From NCBI GenBank assembly GCA_020086605.1, contig JACBWW010000039.1, positions 2,140,579 through 2,204,578 of the forward strand: a stretch of 64,000 nt of DNA, given 5' to 3'. A program made the translations under genes and the position numbers. The DNA is from Lanius collurio (taxonomy: Eukaryota; Chordata; Aves; Passeriformes; Laniidae). Position 1 is the first letter of the stretch; the number at the start of each line of letters is the position of its first letter. This document shows positions 39,701 through 52,300 of this stretch, piece by piece. The notes under the pieces are model-generated. The model did not search any database. It had not been told where the DNA came from and saw only the letters and a program-made list of their open reading frames with translations.

Positions 39701-40979
39701 GAGGCAACAAGGCACTTCTCTGCTATTCTCAACCTTTAATAGACTTTCCCATTAATACACATTTTGAGCACTAGTAATTTTTGTTATTACCAAATTATAA
39801 ATTACAATTAAGCAGGATAGATTTTAACCATGAAAAGTATTAAGAGAAAAATTTCTCTAGTTTTACAATAATTTCCATCATATAAAGAGAAGTATGTATG
39901 AAAGTTTCAAAAAGTCTATTCTCTGTGTGCAAATAAATTATTTATATGGTGTATAATTAATATGTTCGGTGATTTTGGTAAAGAGGCTTAGCTTTTAATC
40001 CTTCTCTAAAGATAAGAGATCACAGGAATGAAATGCAAATTTGAGGTCTTATTTTATGTTTGTATAATAATATCAAGCATTTTTCACTGTGGATGATTCT
40101 CAAGAAAAAAAACAACATGAAATCCAGAAATCCCCACAGGCTAATGATTCCATTTTCAATGCAAGCAAATTCTTCAGCACAATGCTGAAAGGCTTAGGCA
40201 TAACAGCAGTTCAGTGCTCTCTGAATCCAGAGTGTAGCAGATCAGCTGTCAAAACACCTTAGTTTCCCATAGGTAATTTGGATATCTAATAGGCATAGCA
40301 ACTAAATGCTCTAAATCCATTTATTTCAGGAAAAATCTTCCTGGTTTCAGAGGACACAGAGGCCCCAAATACTGCTGACCTGCCATTTTCATTACAAGAA
40401 GCTGGACAGAGTGAGAGAGACAGACAGACAGACTGCAGATCTCCCATGGCATCACAATCTGCAGGAGGAGAAGAAATGTCATGACTGTGATCTGCAGAGC
40501 GTGTGAAGTGTTGGCCAGACCCCAGAAAAGGGATTTAAAGGCCAGTGACAGTGCAGATCCTGAGACCTGCACGAGATGGGGTCTGAGTGAGCCGTGCATC
40601 TCCTCTGACACGGGCACTCGAGTTGTGGAGTGCTGTGAAAATGTCCAGCAGTGCTGGACAGGCAGGTCCCTGGGATGCACACACGAGTCACTCTCTGTCT
40701 TTGCAGCTCACAGTTTGCCTCAGAGAGCAGATCAGCTTGTACAAACAGGCAAGCTTCTTAGGGAGCCAATAAAATCTGATTTCTTACTGATTCACTTACT
40801 ACTTTCTCTTATCATAATAAAGCAGCTCTCTTCCAGGCTCCCTGTAACCACATTTTTTTCCANGTCAAATACCCACAGTAAAATTAATGTAAAGGGGTTC
40901 TCTCTATAACAAATGTCACTCGAATCTTAAGAAAAAGAACCATTTAAAAATTGACAGCCTGCAAACCAAGTTGGGATTG
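36705..40979. other. Non-coding stretch with one ambiguous base
   Basis: No gene recognised. Overlapping frames at 40321-40680 (-, 119 codons) and 40481-40909 (+, 142 codons) cover the same GC-richer patch on opposite strands. The + frame runs through the ambiguous base at 40863 and has no recognised domain, so both look like chance openings. The rest is AT-rich unique sequence. Confidence 0.5.
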
Positions 40980-41132
40980 ATAGTAGATGTTTAAATGGAG
41001 ATTTTTAGATAAATATGTGTAGACACTGGGCTTAGGGAAATGTTTTAGTGCTGGACTGGGCAGTGCTGGGTTAATGGTTGGATTTGATAGCCTTAAAGGC
41101 TTTTTCCAGTCTAAACAATTCTATGATACTAC
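40980..41132 (+). mobile_element. CR1 LINE 3' end fragment
   Basis: The segment carries the characteristic CR1 3' tail in order: a degenerate end of ORF2 (TAGATGTTTAAA...), GCTTAGGGAAATG, GGGTTAATGGTTGGATTTGAT, CCTTAAAGGC, TTTTTCCAGTCTAAACAATT, and CTATGATAC close to the terminal repeat. This is the family's 3' UTR consensus with scattered changes. It is 5'-truncated, like nearly all CR1 copies, and cannot move on its own. Confidence 0.88.
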
Positions 41133-42118
41133 AATGTTTTTCTTTTCCTTTTACACTTACAGAATGGTAATTTCATCCAAATACATTTCTTACTATTTGT
41201 TTTAAGAGATCACTAATGAAAAAAAAGCAGTTTTTATCACTTCTTCCTTCTTATGCACTACACTGCATATTGGTTACAGTGTCAAGAAGCAAGAGATTTG
41301 TTTAACATAATTAGTTCTTCATATAACTCAGCTCTTGTTATCACCCAATTATCCCCCAGCTACTTTGAAATCAATTGTTAAGAAACTAGGCTTCCCAGAT
41401 AGCAAAGATTTTAAATTTTATTAAGGAAGTCTTACCAGATGTGTGTATAAGAGCACAAAAGGGAAAATTATGGAAAATGCACATTGCATTACATGATACA
41501 GCCTTTTGGAAAGGTTATCTCTCTTAAAATATGCATTATGCAGAATTGCATCACTGAGTACAAAGAACATTGATAAAATAGGCAACTGTTGTGGCAATTT
41601 AATGTGAGTTTTATCTTTATTCTGTATTTTTAGAACTCCTGTTAGTACATTTGTTTTAACAGGTGTTAAGGTACCAAGCTTTCAGCAAAACAAATTAGAG
41701 AGGAATTTTTTTTAATTTTACGGGATTGCTGAAAATTTTTTTCTCATTTAAGATGTTACATATTTTAGTCTACTAAAATTATCATCAGTTTGTTACAAAA
41801 AAATTCTCATCTGTGACGTCAGGCCAAAGTTTGGGTTAACACATGAGAGTTGTATGTGAGAAATTGCCTTAAAAATTAAATTGTTCATCAAATTTAGAAT
41901 TTTACTGTGTTTAGGTGGACTCTCAGCCTTGCTTTCACTGGACATTATCTGAAATTCCCATTGAGTTCCCAGGCAGCAGGAGAGGAGCCTTTGTGTGTTA
42001 GGGCAGAGAGATTAATTTCTCAGACCATTGCTTCACATGCTTGAGGATCACTGCAAGATTTAAACCTCCCTCATTTTTACATTGAATTTCTATGAAAAAT
42101 TTTTCAATTCTAGCAGGG
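41133..42118. other. Non-coding spacer between CR1 tail and tandem duplication
   Basis: AT-rich sequence with T-rich runs. No gene, no repeat family recognised and no long open frame. Confidence 0.55.
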
Positions 42119-42539
42119 AACATGTTCCTCCCACAACATTTTGATCACCTGTGAGTATTCCTGCAAAGATGCCCTCACAATACCTGGTAGCACCATAAAG
42201 ACCACAAATAAAGGTCAACATTTCTTGAAATGTGTAGTATTTCTTTCTTGATGATCCTTCTTTTTATTTGTTTATTTTATTTTTTTTTAATTTTTTTTCT
42301 CCTCTCACTATACATCTTTCAAAAAAAAACCAAACATGTTCCTCCCACAACATTTTGATCACCTGTGAGTATTCCTGCAAGGATGCCCTCACAATACCTG
42401 GTAGCACCATAAAGACCACAAATAAAGGTCAACATTTCTTGAAATGTGTAGTATTTCTTTCTTGATGATCCTTCTTTTTATTAGTTTATTTTATTTTTTT
42501 AATTTTTTTTTTCTCCTCTCACTATACATCTTTCAAAAA
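42119..42539 (+). repeat. Recent 214-bp tandem duplication, two copies
   Basis: Copy 1 spans 42119-42332 and copy 2 spans 42333-42539, offset exactly 214 bp. Over about 205 shared bases I see two substitutions (A/G in GCAA(A/G)GATG and T/A in TATT(T/A)GTTT) plus redistribution of T in one tract: 9 T, AA, 8 T in copy 1 against 7 T, AA, 10 T in copy 2, with the same total length. The A run ending copy 1 is longer (9 against 5) and followed by CC. Near identity makes this a recent event, or else an assembly duplication. Neither copy matches a transposon I know. Frames at 42268-42465 and 42444-42860 read through it and are not believable genes. Confidence 0.93.
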
Positions 42540-43137
42540 GTGTTTGCTTCCTGCAGGGAAATAAAACAGTGTTCACCAAGTCCTGTATCTCTTGTCATCT
42601 GCACACTTATTGATATGCCTCTATTTATGCTCAAGGACATTTTCTCACTGTGTCCAAATGCCTTTCTGGTGGCTGATTACATTGGCATTTTCCTCTTCCA
42701 TTTCTGGCAGGGTTTCAGTGTATGTTTTGCAAGGATAAGTGAAGTGTCAATGAAGTTAAAGAAAAGAAACACAAGAAATGAATTGTTCAGCTTTGGCTTT
42801 GTGGTCAGCCAGTTAAGCACTAAGATGCAAATGTTGTCTGGAGAATTACAGAACAGTTGAACTAAAGTGGTGCAAACAAGTCTTGTGGTTTGTCAGGTAC
42901 AGCACTGAATTATTTTTACCTTCTGTTTCTAATTTTGCAACTGTTCTACATTTCTTTTATGGTAACCTACATCATAAATACAACACACATGGAAGGTACA
43001 GAAATGAGCTGGAAGAACCTGATAACTTAAATTCTCTTGCCAAGTTAGAATGATCTTTTAGACTAAATTCAACTGCCAAGACATCATTATTTGCTGTGAT
43101 CTTTCTTTGGCTGAATTAAATCTCTTCTCCCTGGTAT
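42540..43137. other. Non-coding spacer
   Basis: About 600 bp lies between the tandem duplication and the next CR1 piece. An open frame of 138 codons (42444-42860, +) starts in the duplicated T-rich tract, which explains its Phe/Leu-rich start. I see no domain and consider it chance. Confidence 0.5.
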
Positions 43138-43410
43138 CCAGTGCTAGGATGAATGGGAATGGTTCAAGGGGGTGCCAGGGGAGGTTCAGCCTGGACATTG
43201 GGAAGCTTTTCTGTACAAAGAGGGTGGTGTTTGAACACTGAACAGCTTCCTAGAGAGGTGGGTGATGTCCTGAGGCTGTCAGGGTTTCAGAGGCATTTAC
43301 ACAATGCCATGTTTTAGCTTCTGATCATCCCCAAACTGGTCAGGCAGTTGGACTTGATGGTTGTTGCAAGTCCCTCCCAACTGATATAGCCTGTCCTATT
43401 CTATTCTAAA
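43138..43410 (+). mobile_element. CR1 LINE 3' fragment, diverged
   Basis: The order matches the terminal 270 bp of avian CR1: a GGATGAATGGGAATGG block, GTGCCAGGGGAGGTTCAG, CTGGACATTGGGAAG, GGGTGGT, CCTAGAGAGGTGGG, then the 3' UTR with CAGTTGGACTTGATGGTTG, AGTCCCTCCCAACTG and a CCTATTCTATTCTA end. It covers the degraded ORF2 C-terminus plus UTR. Point changes and small indels break the reading frame, so it is an older copy than the one near 59.2 kb. Confidence 0.88.
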
Positions 43411-44193
43411 GATGTTTTTAATTCACTCAAAAAAATTCTCAGTTTCTGTATTTTGATAAAAATTTCTGAATCTGGAAATATAGAACAGCCTTTCTTTATT
43501 TAGGTTTTTGCTCTCACTAAAAATAGTTTGGTTTTGTGTGATGTGGTATTTTTACTCTTTATAATCTCATTTTGCTATTAACACTGAAGACTCCTTTCAA
43601 GGGTTCTTTTTAAGGAGATTTGAACATCCAAACGATGCATCTGATTTTAAGCAAGCAGACCATTATCCCATTTCTTTTGAATCATGACAGGCAAAGAGTC
43701 AGCCTGGATGAAGCACTAAACTCATAATAGTCAACCAGTCTATATTCAGACAAATCCTGTGGGTTTTCAAGCACTTTTGAAGAGGATATGAAAATTATCA
43801 CATTAGGAAAGTGGTAGTTATTGCTGCTACTCTCACTCTGTATTCATGCTTTAATAACAATTCTGTGCAACTTTGTTCATTGTTTAAATCCTAGAGGAAA
43901 AGTCTGTTTACATTTCTTTCTCCAGCACGAAGATGGACAAATGATAATCTGCTTTGCTGCTTTTAGCCATAGCAACTGAGATCCATGGTTGTATACACAG
44001 AATATCAGTACTACACTAAAAATACATAAATAAATAAAATGGAAATTATTTTCCACAGAAATTAAATCCAAACCCAGATATCTCCACGGCCAAGGGGGAA
44101 ATAGAAATATATATTGATATTTTACAATACAAATAAAAACAGAAAAGCTGTAACATAAAGTAACTTTTAAAGTACATGGTTTCCATAAGAACC

Positions 44194-44227
44194 TTGTTTT
44201 GTTTTGTTTTAGTTTAGTTTGGTTTTT
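44194..44227. repeat. (TTTTG)n / T-rich simple repeat
   Basis: Three TTTTG units decay into TTTAG and GGTTTTTT. Simple low-complexity sequence. Confidence 0.8.
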
Positions 44228-46892
44228 TTAATCAAGAAAGTGCATAGGTGGGTAACTCAATTCTTGTAAGAGAAATAGAGAAATAGGACATTATGGCTTG
44301 GAAAGGGCTGGCAGACAGGAAAACCTTTATTTGCTCAGTGGCTGGCAATTACTGTGTTGGATATTCACAGTGCTTTCAGCAAGTAACCCAACAGTGACCA
44401 TCATGGAAACATGTCAAGATAATGATATAAGAGCTGTTCAGTCTGTCTTAGAGAGGAATGTCAGCTCTCTAACAGAACCAAAGCAAGGTTTTATCTGTTT
44501 AATTGTAAGTTGGATCCACCATTCCCACTGCACTTGTGTGGGCACCAAAAAACATCCCAGCTGTACCAATGTAACCACTGCACTCAGGGAATGCACTGCT
44601 TTTCCTCTTTTTCTCCTCCATCCCTACTACATCAGTGGGGCTGTTTGTTATCTCACAGTGCAAAGTGAATTTCCTGCAGTGAAGCTCCTGGGTTTTATCT
44701 GTGATAGCTGTCTGCACATACCAGCATTGCCTGTTACATAATTGCTCCAATTATTGGCATTGTCTTTGAAAAGAAATGTGGTTTTATTTTCAAATAGGAG
44801 CTATTTTATGGAGCTGTTTTAGCCTAAGCAAGATTCCTTGCTTAAAAAGAAACTAGTGGGGAAAATATGTGAATACTAGATAAAGAAAATGAAAATATGG
44901 GATCAAGAAAGCATTCAGAATTAAGTCAAATTAACCCAGACAGAGCAGGTTAGTATCAAAGACTGCATAAGGGAATGTCATTAATTTTCACATTTGTATG
45001 AAGTTCTCCATTATTTTCATATTTTAAAAATGGTACAGTCATTTTTCCAAATATGAAGAGCCCTGCCTAATGGGTTCAGTTCCCTATGAAGAGTGTTTAT
45101 GCCTTTGTTAACTTAAAAATTATAACAGCAGTAAATCTAAGAAGCTCCACGGATGAGGTGATTGGGGAATATGAGATATTTCAGCTCTAAAGCCATAATT
45201 TACCCTGGATGCTACAAACATCACCTGAAAGCCACCCACTAACTTCGTGTCAGAACAACAGCATTTGCTCAGGACAGCTAAAGAGGATCAAAGTTGTTCA
45301 TGTTTTTCACATTAAACTACTTTTTTTCCTTCTCTCCTGTTGCAACCTATGGTTGTTAATGGTTCATTTTATGGCACTGGTCACTAGGGAAATACTCTGT
45401 GGAGGACCTGGCAGAGCACAAGTTCAGGGGCAAGGGGAAATAATTGATGGAGCAACTTGATGCAGCAGGTGTTATAAATTTTTTAATTATAACTGAGGTT
45501 GAGATTTGATACCTGACCTACAAGACTTCTGTAATAAGATTAATACTGAAAAAGACACAAAGGTAAGATAATATGGATCCAAGATTTAAGGGAAAAATAC
45601 TTCCTAAGCATCCTGGGCAACGAGGAAATTTTCATCAGGGATTTGAAAAATGCATAATGCTTGCCTTGGGTGAGGAATCCTTGTGCTGGATGCATGTGGA
45701 CCTCCTCACACTCTGCAGTATCCCTTCCCAGCTCAAGGGATCATAAATTCTCCTTGGCAGCCTCCAGAGCTCCCCCAGGTAAAGCCCCTGAGTGCTGCTG
45801 CAGAGGGTGGGGCCCAGAGCTACCACAGCAGATAAAGTTTGACTCCCTGGGAAAATCCAACCCCCTGGGCAGTGCTACAAAGAGCTCATCTAAATGGAAG
45901 AAGGTCACTGGGATGGTCAAGTCGCTCAGGCTACAATTTTAACCCAACAATTTGAAGTCTGTCACATCAAGGACCTCAAACGCATCATGAGTTTCCTTCA
46001 GCCTGTGATGAATATTCATCCTTTCAGGATGAATAAAAAGAAATAAAGACAATGGAGAGCTACTTTGGCTGCTTTGTTAACAGAGGTGGTAGCCAGGACC
46101 GATGGCAGCCTAGGCCAGGTCACTCTGTAGCTTTGAGCTTGCAACCATAATTCTTCCCAAGGTGGGATCCAGGGTGACAATACCAGATCCCAATCACTGC
46201 TGAGACCATTCCTTTAAGAAACAAACTCTTAAATCAGGCCTTGTGGATAGTGTCAGACAGGAAATCCTGACAATTAGCAAGCTTCAAATGCCACGTACTA
46301 AATAGGAGCCAGATTTAGCCAGGACGAGTGTGTAGCTCTCAAATAACTTCCCATTACCCTCCTGAGTCAATATGGCCTACAAGGTAATTTAACTTACTGT
46401 CTTGTCTTCCCTGTTGATAAAAAAATAATCTCTTCCTCTGAGACACCTAACGGATGATCTGAAATACATGCCTAAATAATTATCTGTCTAGGAGACTCTT
46501 TTATGTGGTGAGTCATCATTCACTGTCACTATAAAGGGCTTGTTCTAATTTTGAGACCCTCATTAGAATTAAAATATCAAAGTATATGCCTCTGACAGCT
46601 AGTCCACCAGAATTGCAGCAGGAATTCTGCAAAGCAAGAAAACAAGGAATGTTCTGAAGCCACAAGTCTAGAATATACAACATTTTCAGCACAGAGTGAA
46701 GTCAGAGTTCAAGGCACAGAACTTGAGTTCAACATGCTTGGAGGAATTTTTTCCTACTAATTGTCTGCAAGCAGAAGAAAAAATGTTGAGAAAAGCAAAG
46801 ATGCAAAATATTGTACTCCAGTGCAAACTTCCATGGTGCCTCCAGGGAAGGAACAGAATGTAAGCTACTGGATATAAAAAGCAATAGTTTTT

Positions 46893-46912
46893 CTTTTTTT
46901 ATTATTATTATT
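46893..46912. repeat. Poly-T plus short (TTA)n tract
   Basis: Seven or so T are followed by four ATT units. It gives a Lys/Ile-rich artificial frame on the - strand. Confidence 0.75.
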
Positions 46913-47122
46913 GTGGAGGAGAAGGTAGGTTTGGGATTACAGGGGCTCTTATAGGATACTTTATTGGTTCCTATGCAGACTAGCATGGAAGAAAAAAGTT
47001 GGAAAATAATCTAACAAGAATGTTGAGAGATTTCCAGCTCCCAGCTGAAGTCAGGGTCTCATACTTTTTCTTCCAAACATTTCTGTTTTTCCTTTTTTTT
47101 TAGAAGACGCAAATGTAGCTGC

Positions 47123-47160
47123 ATAAAAATAAAAATAAAAATATAAAAATATAAAAATAT
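47123..47160. repeat. (ATAAAA)n-type A/T microsatellite
   Basis: Imperfect ATAAAA and ATATAAAA units in tandem over about 38 bp. Confidence 0.85.
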
Positions 47161-48539
47161 CCTTTTCCACAAGCTAAAACAGAGCTCAGTGTGACATTGG
47201 ACTCCAGAAGTCAAAGCTGGAGCAGAGTGGGAGGAAGCAAACTACAAAGTCTTGAGGAATCTCCATAGAAAAAACCTGCTCTTTGTGCCTAATCTCAGCC
47301 ATTAGGGAGCAATGCTGGTTAGTAGGATGTGTTTAAACCACACATCAGAAGAGTTCTTTGAAAGAAAATTTGACTTTTGACTCAAAAAAACCACTGAACT
47401 GGAAATGGATGCTGAAAGTCTCAGTCTGTGGCTGAGAAAAGCTGTAACTTTAATAGACTTAGACAAGTCAGGGCTTTTCCTCAGAATATTAGGGAGCAAT
47501 ACAGAGGAAGTTTAGGGTACAGCTGAAGGTGTAAAATGTGTGTGTTACCAGCTTATACAGCAATTGTGAAAAAGGAATTACATCAGCATAATTCTGAAAG
47601 TCATTTTATACTAAATACATGTGAGCTGCATAACCTACTTTATATTTATGCTGCTGTTCTCACCAAGTGGAGCAGCCTTAGGTGGGTACAGCTGCTCCTG
47701 CCACACAGGGACCTGAGAGAACTGCTGGGACCTCCCTGCCACTGTGGGGAGAAAAAACACTGCTTCTTCTCTCTCAGAGTGTCTCTTGGCTTTAGGTCAA
47801 CTGTAACTCAGATGAAATGGTTGTGATTTTCTCCCCAGCTCCCACTGTTTGATGTTGGTGTGAGGAACCCTCCTGCTTCACATCTATTGAACCAATTTGG
47901 CTGCTACTTGGCAGGGCTTTACCCAAATTCTGTCACCTGCCAATAGCTGACCAAGAAGATAAAAAGGACAACTCCTAGCCCCAAGATCCTCACACTTATG
48001 TTCCTGTCTCAAGTCTCTGTGCAATGCTTTGATGACAGCCCTTGTTTCAGTGTCCCCCACCTGAATCATCCCCTCCACATTACTTCTCTGATTACCCTCA
48101 TATCCCCTTCCTCAGCTTCTTCTTTCCAACTCCAGAAGAGGTTCATATGTATCAGTTGTCAGTTAAATAGACACAGAAGCAGTTGACAAGGGACATATAG
48201 CTTGGTTCCTGGAAAATAAAAATATTTCTGCCTTTATTCTCTTTACACCTGCTCCTAAAGTCTCCCTGCTTCCTCTTTGCTTTTAAGCATTGTGTGTGTG
48301 ACCTCCATACACACAGACACAAAATACCCCAACAAACATGCAAAACAAACCCACATCAAAGGCTTAAATAAGTTCAAGAAGTGTGGGTAACTCATGGATA
48401 TTTAGCATTGCAGTGAATGGTTGTCTCCTCTGCATCCCACTGCAAATATTCATATTGTTTTACCATGGCTCTGCTCAGAGGAAGAAGCCTCTTTTTGAAC
48501 TGTGATATTTAGGGTTCATCCATGTTTTACACAGCCTGT

Positions 48540-49330
48540 ACATGCTCCCAGCTCATGCTCAGCAGCAGCAGCACCTTAGAGGTTTCCTATCTGCTGCCTG
48601 AACAGCAACAACTCCACTTCCTGACGTTTTTCTTCCCCTTGAGAAACCTGCTCTCTGCTTTGAGCCCAGGTCCAGGCAGAGATGTGCCCACCACTGCTGA
48701 TCTCTGTAAGTGCTGAGCTGTGGTACAGAGGCACCAGGGCTTGGGCATCCCCCTGGGGGCAACGAGCTGGGCCTTTGCTTTGACACCTTGTCTGTGCCAA
48801 AGCCTGGAGATGCCCTGGCAGCTCCTCTGTGAGCAGTGGCAGCGTCACAGTCTGCAGGGATTTGGCTGCTTTTGGTGTGTCCCTCCCTCCTAGTCCTCAT
48901 CCCCACCCCTCCCTGCCCTTTTCCAAGCCCCTGCCCTGCGACTCCCATTTCAGAAGCCCACCCAGCCCCTCAATACCATCCTGTGGCAGCATCCCCCAGG
49001 TCCTCAGCACTGGTTCCTCCTGTCCAGCCAGGTCTGTGCTGCTGAGCTGCTCAGCCCTGGGCAAACTGAGGGGCTTTGGGGCTTCCTTCCCACCTTCCAG
49101 GCACAGGCTGTGCCGTGAGTGACCCTGCATGAGGCACCTTCCTCCGGGAAATCACGATGTGGCATTTTACCCTGGCAACAATTATCATTCCTGGCAGATC
49201 CACTCTTGCCTACTGCCCAAACCTCTCCTGGGTGTTCCTGCACAGCTGCCCTGCTGTGCTGGGTGGGACCTGCTCAGGAATCACTGTGTGCCATGGGAAT
49301 CTGGAAAGAACACCACCTCTTGCCTAAGGA
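48540..49330. other. GC-richer patch, no gene supported
   Basis: About 800 bp, clearly richer in G and C than its surroundings, with Pro/Ser/Leu-rich open frames of up to 129 codons on both strands (for example 48559-48948 on - and 48829-49122 on +). Frames open together in several registers because stop codons are rare here, which argues against any single one being real. CpG sites are present but too sparse for a CpG island. A diverged repeat or an unrecognised exon cannot be excluded. Confidence 0.5.
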
Positions 49331-52300
49331 CCACCATTTTTTGAGGGTTTTTTATAAGATGTCTGCTTTATAGTGGCTGATCTTTTGTGTGGACTGCCCC
49401 AAATGCAGCAGAAAATAATTAATCTTATACACACATGTATATTATATTTACCTATTCTATTATAAAGCAGTCAGGATTAGATACATTTTTTAAAGGGTCC
49501 TTGAGCTCCTTGTTACAAAAAGTAGGCTCACAATTATTGATTAGTATGGTCCATCACATTCTGTGCTGCTGCTTTAAAGAAAACTGCTGTAGCAATGGTT
49601 CTAAGTTTGTCTTGTGTAGCATTCAATGGGCACAGTGTCTTTGTGTCATTTTATGACATTTCCTTTGCTGGGCTCTGTGGACACTTCTGTAATATCTATA
49701 TCTTATATATATATATTAAAAAAAAAATCCCAAAATATTTTTCTTCCAACCCACACTAATATGACATCCAGCCACTTCTGATTGTTATTAAACTGTGCAA
49801 GTTGCCAGCTCTGCTGAAAGTTTTGTGAAGTTTCAGCAACTTCTGAGTCAGCCTGTAACATTCGTGGTTTTATGTGGAAATTGTGCCCAATCAACAATGA
49901 ATGTGAATGCACAGCTTTGGGCAAAATGTGGATATGTAAATGCATCTCCATTGACATTGAAGAAAAATGTCCCCTTTAGTTCCTTATAAGGTGAGTCTTA
50001 TGCAGCTGAAATATAGAGCTATGAAAATGATGAGAAAGTAGATTTTATTTGAATAAATTAAAAATGAAGATTAATATTTTTCTGTATTCTACAGCTGGGT
50101 TCATTTTCTCCTGTTCTAGTTCAGTCCTGTCTGCTAGTCCAGTGACAAGCAGAGTGCCATCTCGTGGATAAAGACCTGTACTCAGAATAAAACACAGACT
50201 TGTCTTTTCTCCACTGGTTGGAAGAAAATCCATTATGGTGTACAAATATGACCCACGACAGCAAGCTCCATGCACAAGCACTGGTGACACTTTTGACACT
50301 CCTGATACCCAGTAACAACCCTACTGGGAGTGTGCCAGACAGCAGCACCAGTGGAATCCAAGCATATATTTCTCTGGAGTGTATCATTTTGAATTATGCT
50401 GGTGGTAATATGTAGTACATATTCACTTGGTTGGCTTATTAATAGAGAACAATTTCCCACGGTGGAAAATGCACCATTTTTATCATGGTATGTTCATTAT
50501 AATATTTCACATGCCAGTAAAGATCAGTCACAACTTATATTTAGAGAAATTCTGAATGATTAAGAACATTCTTGTAGCTTATGTTTTAACCCAGTTTTGG
50601 AATAGAGACAAAATCAGTATTGCCTTCCTATTAATAGCTGATAACAAATTTAAGGCATATTTCTGTGCAATCTGTCCATAAATTAGGTTTTAAAAAAGAG
50701 ATGAATTGCCATACCATAGCATTCAACACACTCTCTCTGCAGTATCACAAACACACACATGGATTTTCTTGTTCCCTCTAAATGCTGGCCAGCTCCAGTA
50801 AATGGCTAAACCATAAATGGAAATCTGCTCCTCTGCTCATATTTTATCTGTGGTTGCATCCACACCTTGGCCCTCTGCACCCCATTCCTACACAGCCAGA
50901 AAATGTCCCCACACTCTTCCCAGGCTACCTGTGCCTGCTTCCACTGCCTGGGCATTTCTCCTTTCCCTTCACTGTGACCAGCACTTTCCTACTCAGCCAT
51001 GTCAGTCTCTTGCCTTCCTTGCCTGATTTCTGGTGCCTGGGGATTGAGAGCTCTTGTGCTCTATGGAAAGTGTCCTTAAAAATCTGGAGTAGGGTGGAAA
51101 TTGCTCCTTTTGCAGTCTACTGGCCCAGCTCTGTCATCTAACTGAGCTCTGAGATGCCAAACAGACCCAGCAAGTGCATCTGGGCTTCCTTTGGCTTAAA
51201 CTGTTGTTGAATGAAGGGCAGACAGATTGGCCTGTGAGAAATAAGGGCACAGCAGTTTTAGCCACTGAAATTCTCAGGTTCCTACTGAAACTTATCAAAT
51301 TAATCTCACTACAAAGCAAATTGCAGTGTAAACAAAGCTGAGTAGCCTAATTTGCTAAACCAATCAGGGTGATTGCTCCTAATTCAGAAGAATTTCAAGT
51401 GAAAACTGAAGAAATGCTGTGCAGCTTTATGCTGTATGCCTTTTCCATCCTTTTAAGCTGTAAAACATTCACCTGACCCACCGAGGATAAAAAACAAGGC
51501 ACTCACCCAGAGTCAGGCCAGCTCATCCCTTGGCCAGCACCAAGGGTAGCCCTGCCAGTCAGCTCATGGGCAGGGCTATCTCCACACTCACAGGGAGGCT
51601 GGAATGTTTGCTGTGCTCTCCTATTCCACAGTAAAGACAAAGACTTGGATTCAAGCAAACCTGCACAAAACTAAAATCCCTGTGCTGGGTCTCCAAGCTT
51701 TCAAGGGGGAATTTCAACAACAAGCACTGTGGGGCCAAGGACTGCTTGGTTTGGGTTGCAGACCCAGATAATTCCTGCTTAAAAACTGACTTGAGCAAAG
51801 CCTGCTTTTCCCTGCTGCCTCAGAAACAGTTCCCAGCTCTGTCCCTGCTGTGGCCTGTTATTTATCTGCTGAGAGGTCCCTGCAATTTAAAGTCCATTAG
51901 CTGCAGGGCCATCAGTCTGTGACAGAAGCGTGTTGTTTTCTGTCCTAGAGCCCAACTCCTGACTGAGGACACCCAGCAAGATCTGAGCAAATCAAAGATA
52001 AGTAGGTTCTTATCAGATGGATCCACAAAAATTACCAACACTGAATAATATCTAAAGGCTCTACTCTTGAAAAATAGGCTGCTCATTGCATTCATGAATG
52101 AAAAATTACAGGTAGAGTAAGTTGCAAATAGTAGCTTTTCTCCCTTCTTATTAATAGGGGCAGTTTCTACTTCCATTTACATCATGAGTGCTGCATTCTT
52201 ACAGATGATCATTAATTTGTTTTTGCTGAGAGCCAAATTTTGACATACACTCTTAAATCAAGTGAGGAACTCTTCTAACCATTCCATACAGCAAGCACCA

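Larger units (their letters stand above)
43411..48539. other. Non-coding stretch of about 5 kb
   Basis: No gene recognised. The largest frame, 44298-44741 (+, 147 codons), has no homology I can name and no supporting signals. A 93-codon frame at 45661-45942 lies in a slightly GC-richer patch followed by two close poly(A)-like hexamers (about 46032-46045), but no gene structure leads into them. Two or three simple repeats are listed separately. Confidence 0.5.

Noticed and set aside
40321..40909. Opposite-strand frames of 119 and 142 codons as genes
   Set aside because: They overlap on opposite strands in a GC-richer patch and one runs through an ambiguous base. Neither has a domain.
42117..42342. 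p53-type half-sites: GGAACATGTTCC at 42117-42128 and AAACATGTTC at 42332-42341, one at the start of each duplicate
   Set aside because: A working site needs two half-sites close together. These are over 200 bp apart, and the second is only the copy of the first created by the duplication.
44298..44741. A 147-codon + strand frame as a gene
   Set aside because: No homology I can name, no splice or promoter context, and a composition like translated non-coding DNA.
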